Source: Lophius americanus
Lineage: Eukaryota; Chordata; Actinopteri; Lophiiformes; Lophiidae
Assembly: GCA_037951165.1 (NCBI GenBank)
Contig: JBBDHG010000024.1
Span: 9,713,001-9,777,000, forward strand
Length of the DNA: 64,000 bases
Direction of reading: 5' to 3'
Positions 58,255-64,000 of this stretch are shown here, piece by piece. Within the stretch, counting starts at the first letter, position 1; every line of letters starts with the position of its first letter. The notes beneath the pieces were generated by a model. It was not told where the DNA came from. It ran no database searches and worked only from the letters and a program-made list of their open reading frames with translations. Both the position numbers and the translations under genes were made by a program.

Positions 58255-59980
58255 CGATTCCTTAATGTCCCTAACTCTTCAGAAAATTAATTATAAAGCA
58301 CATCTTTCGGTTGAATGATCAATTTCGATTGAATGATCATGCTCAGGAAGTACGGATGTGATCGTCAAGATTTTCACTCCTAAAAAATCAAACATGTTGG
58401 GAAAATCATCGGGGCATTCCCAAAAGCAAATCAGGTGTTGAACGACCTGATCCATAAAGTCTTCACGCCGCCAGACTGGGCACAAGTTCCTGACCAGACT
58501 TCTGATAAAGAGTGATATTGAATTCTCCTAGAGTCTGAGTCCAGCCTTGAAAAAAAGAAAAACTGTCCCCAGGTAACATGCTAGCAACATGGTGGCGCTA
58601 GTCTGAGCATATAATAATAGCTTAAAGCACAGTTACTGATCTTCTAGGCTTCAGAATTGATATTTAGACATTACATAAATGTCAAAGAATAAACAATGAT
58701 CCAAAACCAAATAAGGAAAGCACGGGGAACTGAGTTTTTAAACGGTCAGTGTTAGTTTACTTCCTCTCGTACCCCGCCGGCATGTAATCGGCTAGAGGTT
58801 CAGACTTGTAGGCGGAGGGCAAACAGTTGACTGTGTTGTAGGTGACATGTAAAACCTTAAACTCAAATTTATTGGCAGGCAAAGGAAGTCCGTTGGTTTT
58901 CTTTAAAGGCCCGGCAGCCGTTTTTCTAAAAATGAGTAGCATAGATAGCAAAAAGCCGTGTGGACTTATCGGATAACATTCATTTGTTTGCATAAAGGTC
59001 GTACAGAAGCAGAAACCACTGGATTCAAACTGGTCAGGCTCTGAAATCGATCCATGAGGGAAAATACAGAGGCATGATGGGAGTCCTGATATAAGGACGC
59101 ATAAACTTACGACATAAAAGATGTTGGAAGGTGTTTGTGTTTTTTTCCCCCTGTTGGGCTGCATTTGGTCTCTTCTGCTGCTGTTTCTTACTATTTAAAT
59201 GCACTCTTTGAAAATCCTTCAGTACTTTTTGTGCAAAAGTAATAAAATTTTTTGGAACTAACCTGAAAATTAGGGTACTATAATCTGCGTCCCATCCTTA
59301 AATGCACGTACCATGAGAAGGATGGTCACAGGGCTTTCGGTGCTTGATCCAAACCCAGTCCACGTATGACGTTCCTCCGTCTGGCTGTGTTTTTTTTACT
59401 GCCTGTCTGGAACTAACACAGTCTTTAAAAAGGAGGGTTTTTATCACGCAGACAACACTACACTGCCTTCTTGAAGTAAACATGTTGAGCAACCAGGAGG
59501 AGACGTGAGAAGTACATCATGATAACTGCAACTATAAAAGTCCAGCGGTCCACTTATCTACTCTTTTCAGAGGAGGAAACCGGGGTAGTTCATCAAAGTA
59601 TATATTTGGGATTTGACCCGGCGTAGCTTCTTTTGTCCGAATGAGAAATCTGTCTGGGAATTTGTTGTTCCTTTTATTCATTTTTTAAAGCGTGAAAATG
59701 TCTGATGGAGATTCCTGAGACGAACAAACGGGCTTACAGACATACAAATTAGAATAAGTACAAAAAGCATTACATCTTATAAGGATTCATCCGTTTTCAC
59801 CCTAAGTACGTAAGAGTAATTTTGTCATCTGTCCATCACATACTTTCCTAGATGAACTGAATTATCACATCATATTATGCTACTGTTCTCCTTATTTAAT
59901 CCTCTTCATTGCTTATTTTAACATTTTTAGCCACATTCGTACTTTGCCATGTCAGTTTGCTGACATTCACTTCTAGCTGT
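58255..59980. other. Intronic sequence, nothing recognised
   Basis: The 135-codon minus frame at 58757-59164 has a hydrophobic, Cys-rich translation but no known domain and no clear splice context. It is more likely repeat-derived or chance. Confidence 0.3.
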
Positions 59981-59984
59981 CTTC

Positions 59985-60125
59985 ATGTCAAGTCAAAGTT
60001 TATTCATATAGCACATTCAAACAACCAAAATGGGTTGACCAGAGTGCTGAGCAGATACGGCCGACAAAAATAATACAAGAATAAAAGACAACTCAAATAA
60101 TCAGTTAAAGTAAAGTCACATTAAA
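59985..60125 (-). mobile_element. LINE/SINE 3' tail, sister of 30963-31140
   Basis: 'tgtcaagtcaaagtttatt', 'atatagcacattcaaac' and 'ttgaccagagtgctgagc' repeat the word order of the earlier copy, on the same strand. Confidence 0.6.
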
Positions 60126-60399
60126 ATGAGCAGATTAAAGGGAAATGTAAAAGCTCATCCAGAATTAAAAGCCTGGGAAAACACAGAACATGTGACTCAG
60201 AAGGTTAAATGGCGAAGCTCATTTTCGTTTCACCTCCGACTCAGCAGCAGAGGCAGTAACAGAGCCGAATGGACATTTGGTTCAAAAGGTTCAGTTTGCA
60301 ATGTCCACTTACCAGTAAGGAACAGATTACACAGCACACATTAAGGTTGTAAGGTTATCAGATTATCTAGATGTCACTAGGTTTTAGCTGTCGTACCTG

Positions 60400-60720
60400 A
60401 CTGCAAAGGTATGTCCATGAAAAGTCCCCCTGATTGAACTCCTCAAATTAAATTTGAAGTCAAGTTTACAGTATGTTTTGTAAAACAGCATCCCCTTGTG
60501 TGTAAAATAGGAAACATTAGAGTAAAACATGATGTATACAAAGGTAGATCTCCTCCAGTCGATTCATATGGACTTACACATTTGGACTTAATCGGACCCA
60601 AAGGCTTACTTTGTGCCAGAGTTTCTTACAAACTTAGTATTGGTCTTCGAGGTAGAATCCTCGTTGGCTATCGAAAGGAATCCCACGGCCCGATCTTTCT
60701 GTCTTTTAGGGGAGAAGACA
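60400..60720 (+). repeat. Dispersed repeat family A, forward partial copy
   Basis: 'ccctgattgaactcctcaaa', 'ggtagatctcctccagtcga' and 'cacatttggacttaatcgga' identify it. The interior is shortened. Confidence 0.7.
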
Positions 60721-60724
60721 TCAG

Positions 60725-61640
60725 TATATGCACCATTTCTCTGCTGCGTTCATGAACGGTAAGGTTCGTACGGTGCCGTAGTGGCTCTCATTGGGATTGG
60801 GATTGTGGAATCTGACAAGCAGACACGGAGACGTGAATGTGAGGTTGTTCATTTCTTTCACTAGCACTATCGCTAAATCCTTGTTTCGTCCTCTGGTCCG
60901 TTGTTTGATTTCAGTGTACAAAGAGTGTTTTTCAGGAGCTTCCTCTGAGTGAAGAATGAAGAAAGATTCACTCCGGGTTCCTGCGATCCGGCACATACAA
61001 ACATCAACTCAGCCGTGACGACTACTCCAAAACAAATAAAAAGTTCCGATCCTCTCGAACACAGTCATACACGTCACATAAAACCCGAAAGCACAACGTG
61101 CTGTGTGGGAGAGTTCTATCAATTATTTGATAAGGGAAATGGGGTTGCACACCAGTTCACAGATGGGACCGACGACTGAACATTTTTGATTTATCTCTAT
61201 TTATCTCTCCTCATGTTGTAAGAGTGGAGACAACTGGGAAGCTGTGACACAGAGAGAGAAGCAGGAGGTCAGCCGTGACCGCAGGATGTAATCATATTAT
61301 TGGTAATGGTGACATGGTTCTGCCATGTTTTTGCTCAGAGATTCCTCTCCGCCGATTCAGATGAATGAAAGGCACATAAATCACAGGAAAGACCATTTCT
61401 GTTTGAGTCCCGCCAATTTGAGCCCGAAAAAAAAGTAGGGTTTGATTATTTGCAGTCAAAGTAGCGACATGAACCAGGGTTTGATTTACTAATACTGGAT
61501 ATTTGTGTGACCGTTGTTAGAAAGCAAATCCACACAAACTCTCCTGATACACTGGATCACAGCCTCAACTCCTCCTCCTCCTCCTCTTCCTCAGAGGAGT
61601 GTAATTTCCACCCCTGTTTGTTATTAACTCTGTGAATTCT
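60725..61640. other. Intronic sequence, no gene recognised
   Basis: Moderately complex DNA. A CTC-repeat patch at about 61568-61592 and short open frames without features are all that is seen. Confidence 0.35.
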
Positions 61641-61644
61641 GGGA

Positions 61645-61970
61645 TACCAAGGAATCGTCATTGCGATGACTCAAAAACTGTCTCATGAATCATTTCAAAA
61701 TTCTAAACCTTCATGGACCTCATTGCAAGAAAGAACTGGATTGATTTGGGGAAAGGTCGGTTGTTTTTACACGACACTAGGGGGAGTTTTATCTCCAAAA
61801 GCTTTTCAGGCCAAAATTTCTCAACTGTTGAAATTTAAGTCCGAAATTCGGTGCATCACAATTCACTTGAAACCTTTATTGTGTACGTCGTATTTCACTC
61901 TACTAGTTCATATTTTATATATTCCATTTTGGGGTTGTTTATTTTTCTTTTACAAAAAATACCGTTTTTC
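61645..61970 (-). repeat. Dispersed repeat family A, reverse partial copy
   Basis: 'gatgactcaaaaactgtctc', 'tcattgcaagaaagaactgg', 'acactagggggagttttatc' and 'cgaaattcggtgcatc' are the reverse central module. Confidence 0.8.
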
Positions 61971-62029
61971 AGATTCAACAGTATTTAACAGTATTACCCA
62001 ACTGTTTGAAAGAAAGAATTTCACATTTA

Positions 62030-62620
62030 GATTTCTAATACAGTCACATAAACCAATGAGTGAGGCACAGATATAAAAAAAAAAGACAACAGACAGAAAA
62101 TAATAATAATAATCTAAAGTTTTAGTTAAGAATGGGGGATTAGGGTTTCTGATAAATAAACTATATAATCTGCAGGCGTCAGCGGAAATCCTTAAAATAT
62201 CAGGGGTGTTCATTTCTTCAATAGAACTCAAGAAAGGTGTCCATAGAACATAGAATGTCTGACCACACCCTCGTATGGAATAACAAACCTTCTCCAACAT
62301 TAAATGATCCATAAGGCACTTATTCCAAATCTTAGATATTGAAGGAAATTTCTCCTTCCATTCCAAGTATAAACCGTCGTTTAGAGTTCTATCTTTTGAA
62401 GTGACTCCAAATACTGCAACATTTGCAGAAAGTTCTACAGATATTTCCCAAACATCTAAAAAGATTTTAAATATTTCTGTTCAGAAAACCAAAATGTGTG
62501 AAAAGGTGGCTGGTGCTCACCCGCAATGGTCAAAGGATCGAGCTTCAAAGAGAGATTTTTTAATGTCATATTGAGTTTAAAATGGTGTTAACGGAGAAAT
62601 GGATCATTTATGTTAGGTCT
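62030..62620 (-). pseudogene. L1-like LINE ORF2 C-terminal remnant
   Basis: Minus-strand reading gives a degraded 'PPFHTFWFSEQK' segment (the HxxW-type motif near the end of fish L1 ORF2). Across frameshifts this continues to FPSISKIWNKCLMDHLMLEKVCYSIRG and FYVLWTPFL, matching the terminal LEKxxYxLR...FxxxWDPFL pattern of the family. The polymerase core is not in the window, and the copy is truncated and frameshifted. Confidence 0.65.
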
Positions 62621-62624
62621 GGCT

Positions 62625-63560
62625 TTCTATGGAGCTTTTTTAAAGTTGAGGAATAGGTTACAATTAAAAATTTTTGATTGAAATTCAATGTGTGTATATA
62701 AATATATTTTTTTTTTGTCATTATCATCCGTCAGACTGAGGCATGTTTTTTCCCCGATAGGTCTCCGGAATCCAACGATAACAGAGTGACCTCTCGGCTC
62801 CTGTGATTTCATGCTCAGTTAGTTCATGAGTACGGCAGCTTGAACCCTTTATATTCTTCGGTCTGGAGAGAATAAAACACACATGACAGAACCGCTAACA
62901 ACTCCAAAAAGCTGTTACATGTCATGAGGAAATGTCCTTGCTCCTCAAATATTAGCATCTCTTCTAGTAATCCCTTTTAATACGACATCTTCCTCTTGTC
63001 CTCTGCAGGATGTAGATTCACGGCATCATCGCCTCATTTAGGAAGGGGAGCATCAAAGATATACAAGTACTAATAATTCACACGTGAGAGCATATCTTTG
63101 AAAGGCTGAGCGACTGCAGCTTGTGGAATACCTGAAGGTGTCCCAGAAGAGCAATGATGGTTTTTTCACTCATAATAATATTGCTGCTCTTCAGTTTTGG
63201 GGATTCTGCTGGCCTATTTACTAAAGGCTGAACAAACTTGCTCCTCATAGAGCTTCATGGCTCATGCAGCATTTTTAAATAAATTTACTCCACGATGAAT
63301 ACATTCCAGCTCGTATTTATTACCTTCAACCAGAAGGTTACGCTTTCACCGGTGTGGGTTTGTTGTAAGGAGGATAACATGGAATCTACTAAATGGATTT
63401 TTAGTCAATATGGTAGAAAGGTTGAGAATTTGCCATAATATAAACCGTAGAACCTTGAGGTTGATCTGGGTGAATGTGAGGAAGCACAATTTATTTCAGT
63501 TAGTTTAATATTGCTAGAGGAGGATTTTTTTTTTTGTTCATCCACGCTTGATTTTATGTG
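62625..63560. other. Intronic sequence, nothing recognised
   Basis: No exon matching a laminin N-terminal domain was found on the plus strand here or anywhere after 35.6 kb. Confidence 0.4.
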
Positions 63561-63564
63561 CAGC

Positions 63565-64000
63565 ATATGCAAAAGAAAAAAAGAAACTTTCCTAGACGTA
63601 GCTCCTGGAGGTATGGAGGTTACTGGGAGAGACGACAGTGGAGTTTTTATCTAGAAGGTTCTGCACTATCTTGGAGAGTCAGAGGATGACTGAGGAATGG
63701 AGGGAAAGTGTGTTTAAGTAGATTTTCAGGAACAAGGGTTGATGTTCAGAGCTGCAGCAGCTGAGTGCAGGCTGTGTGGATTGGATTGAGAAGAGTGTTA
63801 GGAGTTATCTGTGACAGAATGGTAGAAGCAGAAGTGAAAGGAAAATCTTACAAGATGGTGGTGAGAGCAGCTCTGCTGGATGGTTTAGAGAGAGCAGGTC
63901 TTACCGACAGGAGGCAGAGCTGAAGATGTTCAGATGTTCTCTGGTAGTGACGAAGATGGACAGGATTAGAAAGGAGCACATCAGAGGGACGTGTTCGTAG
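63565..64000 (+). pseudogene. RTE-like LINE remnant, running off the window
   Basis: The plus strand contains 'aacaagggttgatgttcaga' and 'gctgcagcagctgag' (remains of the NKGDVQxCxNYRG motif). After a deletion comes a C-terminal stretch decoded across frameshifts as RQEAELKMFRCSLVVTKMDRIRKEHIRGT. That pattern closes the reverse-transcriptase ORF of RTE-type elements. Deletions and frameshifts make it inactive; its 3' end lies beyond the window edge. Confidence 0.75.

Noticed and set aside
58757..59164. 135-codon Cys-rich frame as a secreted protein
   Set aside because: No convincing signal peptide at its start, no splice sites in register and no recognised domain.

Overview
The window looks like nuclear DNA from a teleost fish. 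It is AT-rich, has introns and carries a typical teleost repeat load: Tc1-like, hAT-like, LINE and tRNA-derived SINE debris plus many simple repeats. Only about 1.3 kb is confidently protein-coding. The strand and splice logic is eukaryotic; I see no operon-like layout, CRISPR array or recognisable viral gene.

Two host genes can be supported. The first is asb6 on the minus strand. It is a complete six-coding-exon gene (ATG at 17051, stop at 13860) encoding a 430-residue ankyrin-repeat and SOCS-box protein, with a probable extra 5' UTR exon near 17.5 kb. The second, on the plus strand, is the first coding exon (35518-35563) of a gene whose signal peptide best fits netrin-G2 (ntng2). It follows a CpG-rich 5' region at 34.5-35.5 kb, and I found no further exon, so intron 1 would fill the remaining 28 kb. 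The genes are divergent and about 18 kb apart. asb6 would act in the cytosol as a substrate receptor for an Elongin/Cullin ubiquitin ligase; ntng2 would be a GPI-anchored neuronal cell-surface protein. Nothing suggests that they work together.

Layout: 1-2.8 kb holds a degenerate AT-rich repeat and a candidate conserved non-coding block. A 3.6-kb GT-rich satellite lies at 2.8-6.5 kb. Tc1-like debris split by a SINE occupies 7.5-9.3 kb, with unassigned sequence to 13.5 kb. asb6 and its promoter cover 13.5-17.6 kb. The 17.6-34.4 kb intergenic part holds minisatellites, LINE and Tc1 fragments and candidate regulatory blocks (22.1-24.3 kb). From 35.6 kb to the end is presumptive ntng2 intron 1, with TE fragments, a perfect 30-bp-arm hairpin (46.3 kb), a three-level nested insertion (52.0-53.7 kb) and several TE-free blocks that resemble conserved non-coding elements (51.4, 54.4 and 55.4-57.3 kb).

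A dispersed repeat of roughly 750 bp with no visible coding capacity occurs about 13 times in both orientations and dominates the moderately repetitive sequence. Conservation, copy number and transcription could not be tested here, so all regulatory calls are inferences from texture.
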